DNA of 64,000 nt from SB21 sp964415295 (GTDB lineage Bacteria; CLD3; SB21), in assembly GCA_964415295.1 (NCBI GenBank), contig CAYPYN010000003.1:1-64000 (forward strand), in the 5' to 3' direction. Below, piece after piece: positions 9,850 through 17,485 of the stretch. Every line of letters begins with the position of its first letter. Position 1 is the stretch's first letter. Position numbers and translations under genes: made by a program. Under the pieces are notes generated by a model, which was not told the DNA's origin, did no database searches, and saw nothing but the letters and a program-made list of their open reading frames with translations.

Positions 9850-10260
9850 TTGGTTAAATTAAGAATGCAAAGAGGCGGGAAGACCAACAGGCCTTTTTAT
9901 AAGATCGTGGCCTCTCACGGAACCCGCAAACGCGATGGCGACTATATCGAAAGAATCGGCACCTACGATTCCATCACCATGCCGCCGAAAGTAAATATTG
10001 ATGAGGCAAAAGCTTTGAAGTGGCTGCAAAAGGGCGCCCAGCCATCGGATACGGTTAAGAGTCTTTTCCGCAAAGCAGGTATTCTCCATAAGTGGAGACT
10101 GACGGCCAAAGGCAAGACCGCAGAGGAGGTTCAGGCCGAAATGGAAAAATGGCGCGCCAAGCAGAGTGAAAAGGCCGCGGCCAAACGCGTGAAAAAAACC
10201 AAAGCTCTGAAAAAGAAAACTGAAAAACAGTCGGAACCGGCTGCACCGGCCGCCGAATAA
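9850..10260 (+). CDS. rpsP: 30S ribosomal protein S16
   Basis: S16 stabilises the 16S rRNA 5' domain. The first 80 residues are the conserved core (VKLRMQRGGKTNRPFYKIV, then ERIGTYD). The remaining 55 residues are an Ala/Lys-rich tail (AKRVKKTKALKKKTEKQ), longer than in E. coli (82 aa in all). The start codon is TTG, set by GGAGG at 9836-9840 with a 9-base gap; no ATG lies nearer. It is the first gene of the rpsP-khpA-rimM-trmD-rplS group. Confidence 0.96.
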   Translation: MVKLRMQRGGKTNRPFYKIVASHGTRKRDGDYIERIGTYDSITMPPKVNIDEAKALKWLQKGAQPSDTVKSLFRKAGILHKWRLTAKGKTAEEVQAEMEKWRAKQSEKAAAKRVKKTKALKKKTEKQSEPAAPAAE

Positions 10261-10347
10261 TATCATAAGGATTTGCGTCTCCCGTTCTGCGGGATAATTT
10301 CGATAGTGCGACAGTATCAGAAACTCTAACCTGAAGGAGGCATGGCG

Positions 10348-10578
10348 ATGCAGAACTTTATCGAATTCGTTGTCAAACATCTGGTTGACAAACCGGAGGA
10401 AGTCGTGGTGACGGAAGTGGACGGAGAGCGAGTTACGGTTTTCGAACTCAAGGTCGGGCAAGGTGATTTGGGCAAAGTGATCGGAAAACGCGGGCAAAAT
10501 GCCAAGGCGCTCCGGACATTGCTCGCGGCGGCCTCAGCGAGGGCCGGCAAACGTGCGGTTCTGGAAATCCTGGAGTAA
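10348..10578 (+). CDS. khpA: KH-domain RNA-binding protein KhpA
   Basis: A 76-residue single KH domain protein with the GxxG-type loop in GKVIGKRGQNAKALR. KhpA proteins bind RNA, often with KhpB, and affect cell size and sRNA-mediated control. The ribosome site AGGAGG (10335-10340) lies one base from the ATG at 10342 but seven from the ATG at 10348, so the latter is chosen. Its position between rpsP and rimM is the usual one. Confidence 0.93.
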   Translation: MQNFIEFVVKHLVDKPEEVVVTEVDGERVTVFELKVGQGDLGKVIGKRGQNAKALRTLLAAASARAGKRAVLEILE

Positions 10579-10586
10579 AAGATTAT

Positions 10587-11105
10587 TTGACTAATGAAAA
10601 TAACCTGTATCGGATAGCGAAAATCCTGCGGGGACACGGCATCAAAGGGGAAATGAAAATCAGCCCGATGAACCGTCACCTGAATGGCATCAAAAAAGAG
10701 ACGGTCGTTTTCCTGTCGGATCGGTTCAACAAGATACAGGTAGTTAATATAGAAAAGATGCGCCTGAGCAGGGCGGAAGGAATAGTAAAGTTTAGAGAAA
10801 TAGACGATCGCACGGCGGCCGATAAGTTCGCCGGCGGTTATTTGCTCATTGACAAATCGGATCTGCCGTCGCTACCTAAGGACGAATATTATATTGATGA
10901 TCTTATCGGCATGGAAGTGCTGGATGACAAGGGATCCAAGATCGGTGTTCTGAATGAGGTTTATTCGCAGTCTTCTTATGACATCTACGAAGTGCTGCAC
11001 GATGGAAAGAGAAGTCTGGTTCCGGCGGTGGCGGAATTTGTAACGGCGATTGATACAAAAAAAAGAACGATAACCCTTCGAGTTATCGAAGGGCTTTTGG
11101 ATTAG
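10587..11105 (+). CDS. rimM: Ribosome maturation factor RimM
   Basis: RimM (172 aa) binds S19 and helps late 30S head assembly. The N-terminal beta-barrel carries RIAKILRGHGIKGEMKI. The C-terminal PRC barrel starts near YYIDDLIGMEVLDDKGSKIG. The start is a TTG nine bases after the khpA stop, with GGAG at 10572-10575 overlapping the end of khpA. The nearest in-frame ATG would delete the conserved first strand. Confidence 0.95.
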   Translation: MTNENNLYRIAKILRGHGIKGEMKISPMNRHLNGIKKETVVFLSDRFNKIQVVNIEKMRLSRAEGIVKFREIDDRTAADKFAGGYLLIDKSDLPSLPKDEYYIDDLIGMEVLDDKGSKIGVLNEVYSQSSYDIYEVLHDGKRSLVPAVAEFVTAIDTKKRTITLRVIEGLLD

Positions 11106-11147
11106 TTCCGTTTTGTCGGGACCAATGTTCATTTAAAATAAGAATAC

Positions 11148-11882
11148 ATGGCGCTACGGATCGACATCGTTACCGCGTTTCCCGCATTGATGGAAGAAGC
11201 ATTCTCCTACAGTATTGTTGGGCGTGCCTCCAAGGCAGGTTTGGTCTCGATCCTCAATCATGATCTGCGTGCGTACACCAGGGATAAACACCGTACGATC
11301 GACGACACGCCATACGGCGGCGGCGGAGGTATGGTGCTGCAGGCGGAACCGATCTTCCGATGCGTTGAGGAGCTTTTTGAGATACCGCCCATCACATCCG
11401 AAACGCACATCCGTCAGTACCTGGATACGTCGACCGAAGTGATCATGCTGTCTCCGCAAGGCGAGCTTTTCGACCAGAAAAAAGCGGTGGAATTGTCGCT
11501 GAAATCCAGGTTGGTATTTATCAGCGGGCATTACAAGGCCATCGATGAAAGGGTTCACGAGAAACTGGTGACCCGGAGCCTTTCTATCGGAGACTTTGTG
11601 TGCAGCGGCGGTGAGTATCCCCTGATGGCGATGGTGGACGCGATCGTAAGGCTGATTCCGGGGGCAATAGGCGATGCGGCCTCGGCGCTTTCCGATTCGT
11701 TCCAGGAAGGTCTGCTGGATTGTCCGTACTACACCAAGCCGGAAGATTTTCGAGGCATGAAAGTTCCGGCCGAACTGCTGTCCGGAAGTCACGCACAGAT
11801 CAATAAATGGCGCAAAGATAAAAAGAAAGAAATAACTGAGAAATTGAGACCCGATCTTTGGGATCGGCACAATGAAGAATAA
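11148..11882 (+). CDS. trmD: tRNA (guanine-37-N1)-methyltransferase TrmD
   Basis: TrmD (244 aa, normal size) makes m1G37 in tRNAs with G36-G37 and prevents +1 frameshifting, using SAM bound in a trefoil knot. The family text is clear: DIVTAFPALMEEAFSYSIVGRA, DDTPYGGGGGMVLQ, MLSPQGELFDQ, LVFISGHYKAIDERV and SIGDFVCSGGEYP. One likely local substrate is the tRNA-Arg(TCG) at 3109. It lies between rimM and rplS. The ribosome site is weak, consistent with operon translation. Confidence 0.97.
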   Translation: MALRIDIVTAFPALMEEAFSYSIVGRASKAGLVSILNHDLRAYTRDKHRTIDDTPYGGGGGMVLQAEPIFRCVEELFEIPPITSETHIRQYLDTSTEVIMLSPQGELFDQKKAVELSLKSRLVFISGHYKAIDERVHEKLVTRSLSIGDFVCSGGEYPLMAMVDAIVRLIPGAIGDAASALSDSFQEGLLDCPYYTKPEDFRGMKVPAELLSGSHAQINKWRKDKKKEITEKLRPDLWDRHNEE

Positions 11883-11916
11883 AGAATAATTCAATATAAT
11901 ACCGGAGGTAAGTTAC

Positions 11917-12303
11917 ATGAGCAGAATTGATGCATATACGGCATTCCAGATCAGGAATGATATCCCGGACTTCAGTCCCGGCGATACCGTTGCCGTACAG
12001 GTCAAAGTGATTGAAGGCGATAAGGAACGTATTCAGACGTTTGAAGGCGTTGTCATTCAGAAACGCGGCAGCGGTATCCATGCGAGCTTTACGGTTCGCA
12101 AGATCTCCAACGGCGTGGGTGTGGAACGTATTTTTCTGACCAATTCCCCCCGTATCGCGTCGGTCAGCGTGGTCCGCAAAGGACGCGTGCGCCGGGCGAA
12201 GCTTTTCTACCTGAGAGGCCGTACGGGAAAGAGCGCGCGTGTCAATGAACAATTTGATACGACCGCAACGGAAGAAAAACAGAACGAAGCCGTTCCAAAC
12301 TAA
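11917..12303 (+). CDS. rplS: 50S ribosomal protein L19
   Basis: L19 (128 aa) sits at the 30S-50S interface. Conserved text: IPDFSPGDTVAVQVKVIEGDKERIQTFEG, GSGIHASFTVRKISNGVGVERIF, RKGRVRRAKLFYLRGRTGKSAR. Strong GGAGG precedes the ATG. It is the last gene of the operon, closed by the terminator at 12323. The C-terminal 15 residues are a low-complexity acidic tail. Confidence 0.97.
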   Translation: MSRIDAYTAFQIRNDIPDFSPGDTVAVQVKVIEGDKERIQTFEGVVIQKRGSGIHASFTVRKISNGVGVERIFLTNSPRIASVSVVRKGRVRRAKLFYLRGRTGKSARVNEQFDTTATEEKQNEAVPN

Positions 12304-12322
12304 TTTTTCTTTGTTATCAAAG

Positions 12323-12352
12323 AAGGGTATGCGCAGCATGCCCTTTTTTTTT
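12323..12352 (+). terminator. Terminator of the rpsP-rplS operon
   Basis: A 10-bp stem AAGGGTATGC/GCATGCCCTT (12323-12332 with 12336-12345, one G-T pair), a 3-base loop, then a T-run. Confidence 0.9.
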
Positions 12353-12372
12353 CTTGGGATTGGAGATCATTC

Positions 12373-13215
12373 ATGTTTGAGTCCCTTTTTGCTTATGTAA
12401 CCATCATCAGACCGCTTAATGTCTTTCTGTCTTTTGTAACGGTATATCTGGTGATACTGATATCAAACGGTCCTGCTGATCCGGGCATGCAGCTGACAGC
12501 CTTTTATGCCGCCTTGTCAGCGAGCCTGGGCTGTGCCGGCTCCAATGTCATCAATGATTTTTTTGATGTAGAGATCGACAAGGTTAACAGGCCCGATCGC
12601 GCCATGGCCAAAGGATTGATTTCAAAGCGCCAGGCTCTGATATACTGGAGTATTATAAATATCGGAGCACTCGTCATGAGCGCCATGATCAGTATCCCCT
12701 GTTTCTTAATTGCTCTGTTCTCCGTTGCGGGTTTGTTTTTTTACAGCTCTCATCTCAAAGGAACGCCGTTGTTTGGTAATCTGACGGTCGGTTTTTTTAC
12801 GGCATTAGCGTTCATATACGGCGGTCTCGCTATTGGGCGTTGGCAGGCGGCCGTAGTACCTGCGATCTTTGCATTCTTGTTCCACTTAGGCCGCGAAATC
12901 CTAAAAGACATTGAGGATATAGAAGGCGACCGCAGTCAGAATGCCAAGACTTTACCTATCGTGTATGGTGTTCGATTGTCTTTATTACTGACCACGCTGT
13001 CGTTCGTACTGTTAATAATTATTACATGGCTTGCCTATTGGATGGGTATTTATGATTCGACGTATTTCTGGATCATGGTCATTGCCATGTATCCGGTGTT
13101 GATCTTCATATTGTATTCTATGTGGCAAGATACAAGCAAAACTAATCTCCGAAAATTGAATACCCTTCTTAAAATTGAAATGTTCGTCGGTCTTTTTGCC
13201 ATCTACTGCGGCTGA
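12373..13215 (+). CDS. UbiA-family membrane prenyltransferase
   Basis: A 280-residue integral membrane protein with about eight or nine hydrophobic segments. It has both Asp-rich prenyl-diphosphate motifs: N61-D-F-F-D65-V-E-I-D69 followed by KVNRPDR, and KDIEDIEGDR near residue 180. The family attaches isoprenoid chains to quinone, heme, chlorophyll or glycerol-phosphate acceptors. The short NDFFD..D..NRPDR form and the small size resemble the digeranylgeranylglyceryl-phosphate synthase-like branch, which occurs in many FCB bacteria, but menaquinone (MenA-type) or other substrates cannot be excluded. It begins 20 bases after the rplS terminator and has GGAG before the ATG. Confidence 0.82.
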   Translation: MFESLFAYVTIIRPLNVFLSFVTVYLVILISNGPADPGMQLTAFYAALSASLGCAGSNVINDFFDVEIDKVNRPDRAMAKGLISKRQALIYWSIINIGALVMSAMISIPCFLIALFSVAGLFFYSSHLKGTPLFGNLTVGFFTALAFIYGGLAIGRWQAAVVPAIFAFLFHLGREILKDIEDIEGDRSQNAKTLPIVYGVRLSLLLTTLSFVLLIIITWLAYWMGIYDSTYFWIMVIAMYPVLIFILYSMWQDTSKTNLRKLNTLLKIEMFVGLFAIYCG

Positions 13216-13242
13216 GGCCCCAAATAAAACAGACATTCATCA

Positions 13243-13527
13243 ATGAGTATCATTTTTGACGAAAGCGAGTTTCAATCCGGTGTCAGGTTTTCTCCCCATA
13301 TTACCGAGGACGAAAAAGAGCGTCTGACTGAAAATGAAAAAAGTCTTCTGGACCTCTTCCGGAAATTGCCGGAAGAAGAGCGTCACCGGATCCTTGCGCA
13401 GATGCATAAACTGCTGAAACCGTCCGGCCCATCGAAAAAAATAAATGTACTCAAGGCCATTGAAGAGGCCAAACAGTCAGCGGCACATGAGAATCTGTCC
13501 GATATCATAAGCGATATCGTCAAATAG
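13243..13527 (+). CDS. Small hypothetical protein
   Basis: A 94-residue protein of no family known to me. It is charged and largely helical (TEDEKERLTENEKSLLDLF, PEEERHRILAQMHKLL), with no signal peptide or membrane segment. The mid part resembles a short helical protein-interaction segment. It lies 27 bases after the prenyltransferase gene and 95 before the SDR gene on the same strand, and its codon use matches its neighbours, which supports a real gene. No convincing ribosome site is present. Confidence 0.6.
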   Translation: MSIIFDESEFQSGVRFSPHITEDEKERLTENEKSLLDLFRKLPEEERHRILAQMHKLLKPSGPSKKINVLKAIEEAKQSAAHENLSDIISDIVK

Positions 13528-13621
13528 ACCCTGTGACAGGCTCAAACAAAAAAACATTGAATGTGCGGACGTTTTTTCTTAAAATGATGTCCACCGTTGA
13601 TGACCTGGACGACCTCATCCG

Positions 13622-14323
13622 ATGAAGATTAATGTCTTAATAACGGGTGCCAGCAGCGGAATCGGAGCGGCTTGCGTGGAAAGCTGGGTCAAAGCCGGCG
13701 CCACTGTAATGGCGGTCGCCAGGAATGAACAAAAACTGGCTTTGTTTGCCAAGCGATTTCCCGGGCGACGCGTAATTCCTTTTCCGTGTGATGTCGGTTC
13801 GGGCTCCTCGGTTGCCGCCATGCACCGATATGCAGCAAAACATTTCGACAAACTCGATGTCTTGATCAACAACGCCGGTACGGCGCGATTTGAACCGGTT
13901 TCAGAAACCACCCTTGCTCATTGGAATATCACTATAGATTCGATTTTGACCGGGACCTTTCTGGTAACGAAAACATTTCTGCCGCTGCTGCAGGCAAGCA
14001 GAAAAGCACACATTTTTAATATTTGTTCAACGGCCAGCAAAAAGGGATTTGTGAATTGCGGCGCCTACGCGGCTGCCAAGTTCGGTCAGCTCGGTTTTAC
14101 CGAGGTATTGCGGGAAGAAATGCGGCCGCTCGGCATCAAAGTGACGGCCGTAATGCCGGGTGCGGTCGACACGCCTTTTTGGGATGTGCAGAACAGCGGA
14201 TTTGACCGATCGCTGATGCTGAAGGCCGAGGATGTGGCAAAGGCCATTGTTTTCACTTACCGGCGACCAAAGAATAATTTAATTGAAGAAATATTGATCA
14301 AACCTTCCTGCGGAGATCTTTAA
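13622..14323 (+). CDS. Short-chain dehydrogenase/reductase
   Basis: A classical SDR (233 aa) with a Rossmann fold. The cofactor-binding TGASSGIG is at residues 8-15, followed by an NNAG block and a catalytic Ser in NICSTASKKG. The catalytic pair is Y149-x-x-x-K153 in GAYAAAKFG. An Arg in VARNE after strand 2 suggests NADP(H). The substrate is unknown; the overall look is that of the general 3-oxoacyl-ACP reductase-like or sorbitol-type SDRs. It is followed closely by the diguanylate cyclase gene. Confidence 0.88.
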   Translation: MKINVLITGASSGIGAACVESWVKAGATVMAVARNEQKLALFAKRFPGRRVIPFPCDVGSGSSVAAMHRYAAKHFDKLDVLINNAGTARFEPVSETTLAHWNITIDSILTGTFLVTKTFLPLLQASRKAHIFNICSTASKKGFVNCGAYAAAKFGQLGFTEVLREEMRPLGIKVTAVMPGAVDTPFWDVQNSGFDRSLMLKAEDVAKAIVFTYRRPKNNLIEEILIKPSCGDL

Positions 14324-14337
14324 CGAAAGAGGTTGTG

Positions 14338-15342
14338 ATGACAGAGCCTATTACCGCTGCAAAAACGGCTGAAGTCCCCGAAGAAGAATCCATGAGACGT
14401 CAGACCCGCGTTTTGGTCGTGGACGACGATGACGACGGTCTTTACATTCTCAAGCTGCTGCTTTCCAAGATGAAGTATGAAGTGCATACCGCCAAGGACG
14501 GCGAAGAGGCTCTTCAGAAGGCGGAAGCGCTGGTGCCGGACATTATCCTTCTCGACGTGATGATGCCGAAATTGAACGGATTCGAGGTTTGTAAGCGTGT
14601 CAAAGCCACGCCCGAAGGTATGTACATACCCATCATCCTGCTGACCGCCAAGAGCGAGTTGATGAGCAAGATCGAAGGATTGGACTGCGGCGCGGACGAA
14701 TACCTGACCAAACCGTACGATATGAGTGAATTGACCGCTCGGATCCGCTCCATGCTGCGCATCAAACAACTCAACGATTCTCTGCGCAATGCCAATAAAC
14801 AGTTGGAAGAGCTTTCCGTCACGGACGAATTGACCAAGCTCTACAACAGGCGATACATTAATAAGAAGCTTGAGGATGAATTCCGCCGCGCCCAGCGTTA
14901 TAAACGTCCACTGTCCTGTCTCATGTTCGATGCGGACCATTTCAAAAGTGTTAACGATACCTACGGTCATAAATTCGGCGATCTCGTTCTCAAAGAGATT
15001 TCGGCGATCATTCTGGAAACCGTGCGTTTGGTTGATATTTGCGGCCGGTTCGGCGGCGAGGAATTTATCGCGCTCCTTCCGGATACGGATCTTGATAACG
15101 CTCTCATCCTCGGTGAACGTATCCGGAAAAAAGTGGAAGCGCATGAATTCAAAGATGAGAATCATACCATACACAAGACCATCAGTATCGGCATCGCCTC
15201 CGTTCCCGACGATCTCATCAAAGATGAATTCCAGTTGGTCGAATGGTCGGATAAAGCGTTATACCACGCCAAGAACAACGGGCGAAACAAGGTGGTCCTT
15301 TATTCCGAACTGGACGAATTCAAAGAACTCAAAGGAGCATGA
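14338..15342 (+). CDS. Response-regulator diguanylate cyclase (REC-GGDEF)
   Basis: A PleD-like cytoplasmic protein of about 334 residues, predicted to make cyclic di-GMP when phosphorylated. Counting from 14335, the receiver domain has VVDDDDD, phospho-acceptor D74 in LLDVMMPKLNG, the TAKSE switch region and K in YLTKPYD. A coiled linker (about 140-160) leads to the GGDEF domain with active site GGEEF (240-244) in GRFGGEEF. No clear RxxD inhibitory site is seen. A GTG at 14335 is too close to AAGAGG, so the ATG at 14338 is the better start. No partner kinase is adjacent. Its stop overlaps the acylphosphatase start (ATGA). Confidence 0.94.
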   Translation: MTEPITAAKTAEVPEEESMRRQTRVLVVDDDDDGLYILKLLLSKMKYEVHTAKDGEEALQKAEALVPDIILLDVMMPKLNGFEVCKRVKATPEGMYIPIILLTAKSELMSKIEGLDCGADEYLTKPYDMSELTARIRSMLRIKQLNDSLRNANKQLEELSVTDELTKLYNRRYINKKLEDEFRRAQRYKRPLSCLMFDADHFKSVNDTYGHKFGDLVLKEISAIILETVRLVDICGRFGGEEFIALLPDTDLDNALILGERIRKKVEAHEFKDENHTIHKTISIGIASVPDDLIKDEFQLVEWSDKALYHAKNNGRNKVVLYSELDEFKELKGA

Positions 15343-15614
15343 ACTCGGCCGCGCAGGTAACCGTGACGGGCTTGGTGCAGGGCGTTGGCTTTAGGTGGTT
15401 TGTCGTTAAGCGCGCTCTTGAGCTCGATCTGAAAGGATGCGTCCGGAACCTGGACGACGGTAATGTTTTCGTGGAAGTGGAAGGCGACCGCACGATCATT
15501 GAAGCCCTGATAGAAAAACTGAAAAAGGGTCCTGCGTTCTCCCGCGTCAAAGATGTCCGGATTCAGTGGATACAACCGGAAAACCGATTTTCCAATTTTT
15601 ACATAGCCGATTAA
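15339..15614 (+). CDS. acyP: Acylphosphatase
   Basis: A 91-residue enzyme that hydrolyses acyl phosphates. The family signature VTGLVQGVGFRWFV contains the phosphate-binding Arg, and the second block GCVRNLDDGNVFVEVEG contains the catalytic Asn. Length is typical. The ATG overlaps the cyclase stop codon and has AAAGGAG upstream, so translation is coupled. Confidence 0.94.
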   Translation: MNSAAQVTVTGLVQGVGFRWFVVKRALELDLKGCVRNLDDGNVFVEVEGDRTIIEALIEKLKKGPAFSRVKDVRIQWIQPENRFSNFYIAD

Positions 15615-15615
15615 C

Positions 15616-16137
15616 ATGGACTACAAAAGGATCATACGGGAAGTTCCCGATTTTCCGAAACCAGGGATCAATTTTAAGGATATCACAACGCTTGTAAAGG
15701 ATGCCGAAGCGTTGGTGAAAGCTTCGTCTGAACTGGCCGACCGCTTCCGCGATAAGAAGATTGACCTGGTAGCGGGCATCGAATCCCGGGGATTCATTTT
15801 CGGCGCCTTGATCGCCAAGGAACTCGGCGTCGGTTTTATACCGGTAAGGAAGCCGGGAAAGTTACCGGCCCTGACCGTTTCCGCGTCGTACGAACTCGAA
15901 TACGGCCAAAACGAATTGCACATGCATACCGACGCTTTGACCAAAGGTCAAAGGATCCTCATTGTCGATGATCTTCTCGCTACCGGCGGTACCCTGAAAG
16001 CTACATGCGAGTTGGTTGAAAAATTGGGCGGTGTTGTGGCCGGCGTTGCCGTCGTGATCGAGTTAACATTCCTTTCCGGCCGGGATAAATTGAAACCCTA
16101 CCAAGTCGCCTCACTCGTCACTTACGATCAAGAATAG
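15616..16137 (+). CDS. apt: Adenine phosphoribosyltransferase
   Basis: The purine-salvage enzyme (173 aa, normal length) that turns adenine and PRPP into AMP. Motifs seen: FPKPGINFKDIT near the N-terminus, GIESRGFIFGA, the flexible-loop segment VRKPGKLP, and the PRPP loop ILIVDDLLATGGT. It starts one base after the acylphosphatase stop and is followed 5 bases later by a nuclease gene. Confidence 0.96.
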   Translation: MDYKRIIREVPDFPKPGINFKDITTLVKDAEALVKASSELADRFRDKKIDLVAGIESRGFIFGALIAKELGVGFIPVRKPGKLPALTVSASYELEYGQNELHMHTDALTKGQRILIVDDLLATGGTLKATCELVEKLGGVVAGVAVVIELTFLSGRDKLKPYQVASLVTYDQE

Positions 16138-16142
16138 TCCTC

Positions 16143-16778
16143 ATGCCCGTTTACGAAGAGAGATATCCTGCGGAATTCTGGTTCAGTTGTTACTCGCATT
16201 TCGAACTGGCCGGTGATGTGGAGTTGTCCGGAGAGAAACTGACCGAGAATAAACGGCTCGTCTACTACGATGTCGAGACGCAGAAAAGAGCCGACGAAGT
16301 AGGCGGTTGGGACCGGGCGGACCTGATGCTGATCTCCATCGCTGTCACGTTCTCTGAAGAACACGGATTCAGAGTCTGGCATGAGAAAGACACCAAGGAC
16401 ATGGTACGCTACATGTCGGACTTCGATCTGGTGGTTTCTTTCAATGGAAATAATTTTGACAGCAAGGTGTTATCTCACTACGCCGATGTATCGGACATAC
16501 AGAGGAAGTCCTTTGATGTGGCCGAATACCTGAGCGCGAAATTGAAACACCGTATCCGTCTTGAGAGCGTGGCCATGGCGACGCTCGGAAGCGGCAAGAG
16601 CGCGGACGGTCTGTTGGCTCTGCAATGGTGGAAAGAAGGACGGGTAGATGAGATCATCGAATACTGCAAACAGGACGTGAAAGTGCTCCGTGACGTGGTG
16701 ATTTTCGGGCAAGAACAGGGACACATCTTATACAATGATTCCGAGCACAACGCCGTCAAAGTAGCGGTGGACTGGTAA
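16143..16778 (+). CDS. DEDDy-type 3'-5' exonuclease-like protein
   Basis: A 211-residue RNase H-fold exonuclease domain of the YprB/DnaQ-like type. Acidic residues expected for two-metal catalysis are D43 and E45 (YYDVET), D106 (FNGNNFD) and D178 with Y174 (Y-C-K-Q-D), which makes it the DEDDy class. About 35 residues precede the fold. No helicase or polymerase domain is present. It could act on DNA or RNA. The neighbouring 184-aa gene starts 2 bases after its stop, so the two are probably made together. Confidence 0.82.
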   Translation: MPVYEERYPAEFWFSCYSHFELAGDVELSGEKLTENKRLVYYDVETQKRADEVGGWDRADLMLISIAVTFSEEHGFRVWHEKDTKDMVRYMSDFDLVVSFNGNNFDSKVLSHYADVSDIQRKSFDVAEYLSAKLKHRIRLESVAMATLGSGKSADGLLALQWWKEGRVDEIIEYCKQDVKVLRDVVIFGQEQGHILYNDSEHNAVKVAVDW

Positions 16779-16780
16779 TC

Positions 16781-17335
16781 ATGGCCGGTGAGAAAGAAAA
16801 ATTTCTGATCGTCGTAAAAAGCGGCGCGATCAAACCGCAGCAGAGAACGATCGCGCTGGAAGGTCAACCGTGGGATCTGGAATGGAGCACCTCTTCGGAT
16901 GTGCCGATGAGCATTGATTTTTTTAATTTGACGGTCGGGAAATACCTTCGCGCGGCCGGCGAGCAACAGGGGCAGAATAAGAAGATCGAAGAGTGCTGGC
17001 GTGTGACCGGTATTCCCGGACACGCGCGCAAGATCCGTTACGGTTCCAATATGCCGGACGCCACGTCGACCCAGGCTAAACCTCTGGAAGACGGAATCTA
17101 TGTGGTAAAGATCACCGGCATGGCCACGATCACCGAAGGTCTGCATGCGGAGAGCGGAATAGGCATGGCCGCCGTAAGACTGTCACCCGACACCCCGGCC
17201 TCTCAGGGAACTCCGGCTTCGTCCATATCCAATACCCGTAAGTCAACCGCTGAAAACGGGCAACCGGTCATCATCACCAACGATCTTTTGGCCAGTCTCC
17301 TTGATCAAACCGAAGAGGATCCCCCCACGGCCTGA
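16781..17335 (+). CDS. Hypothetical protein coupled to the exonuclease gene
   Basis: A 184-residue protein that I do not recognise. There is no signal peptide or membrane segment. The first 130 residues look like a beta-rich globular domain (KFLIVVKSGAIKPQQRTIAL, GIYVVKITGMATITEG). The last 50 are Ser/Thr/Pro-rich and probably disordered (SPDTPASQGTPASSISNT). Its start lies 2 bases after the exonuclease stop. The operon ends here, 150 bases before korA. Codon use matches neighbouring genes. Confidence 0.65.
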   Translation: MAGEKEKFLIVVKSGAIKPQQRTIALEGQPWDLEWSTSSDVPMSIDFFNLTVGKYLRAAGEQQGQNKKIEECWRVTGIPGHARKIRYGSNMPDATSTQAKPLEDGIYVVKITGMATITEGLHAESGIGMAAVRLSPDTPASQGTPASSISNTRKSTAENGQPVIITNDLLASLLDQTEEDPPTA

Positions 17336-17369
17336 GCCAGCCACTTTATTCAAAAACCGCATAACCCGC

Positions 17370-17398
17370 TTGATAGTTTAACAGGATGTATGTATATT
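17370..17398 (+). promoter_or_regulatory. Promoter of korAB
   Basis: TTGATA, a 17-base spacer and TATATT (17393-17398). The -10 is preceded by ATGTATG, as in the promoter at 36401. The leader is about 80 bases. Confidence 0.6.
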
Positions 17399-17485
17399 TT
17401 TTTGATTTGGTCGATTTCGATTCAAAGCGAGCCAAATCTCAAATAGGATTTCAATTATTTTTTTGATATAGAAAGGAACGATGGA

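Noticed and set aside
10279..10293. Small TCCCG/CGGGA hairpin between rpsP and khpA
   Set aside because: Only 5 bp with no T-run; not supported as a terminator or attenuator.
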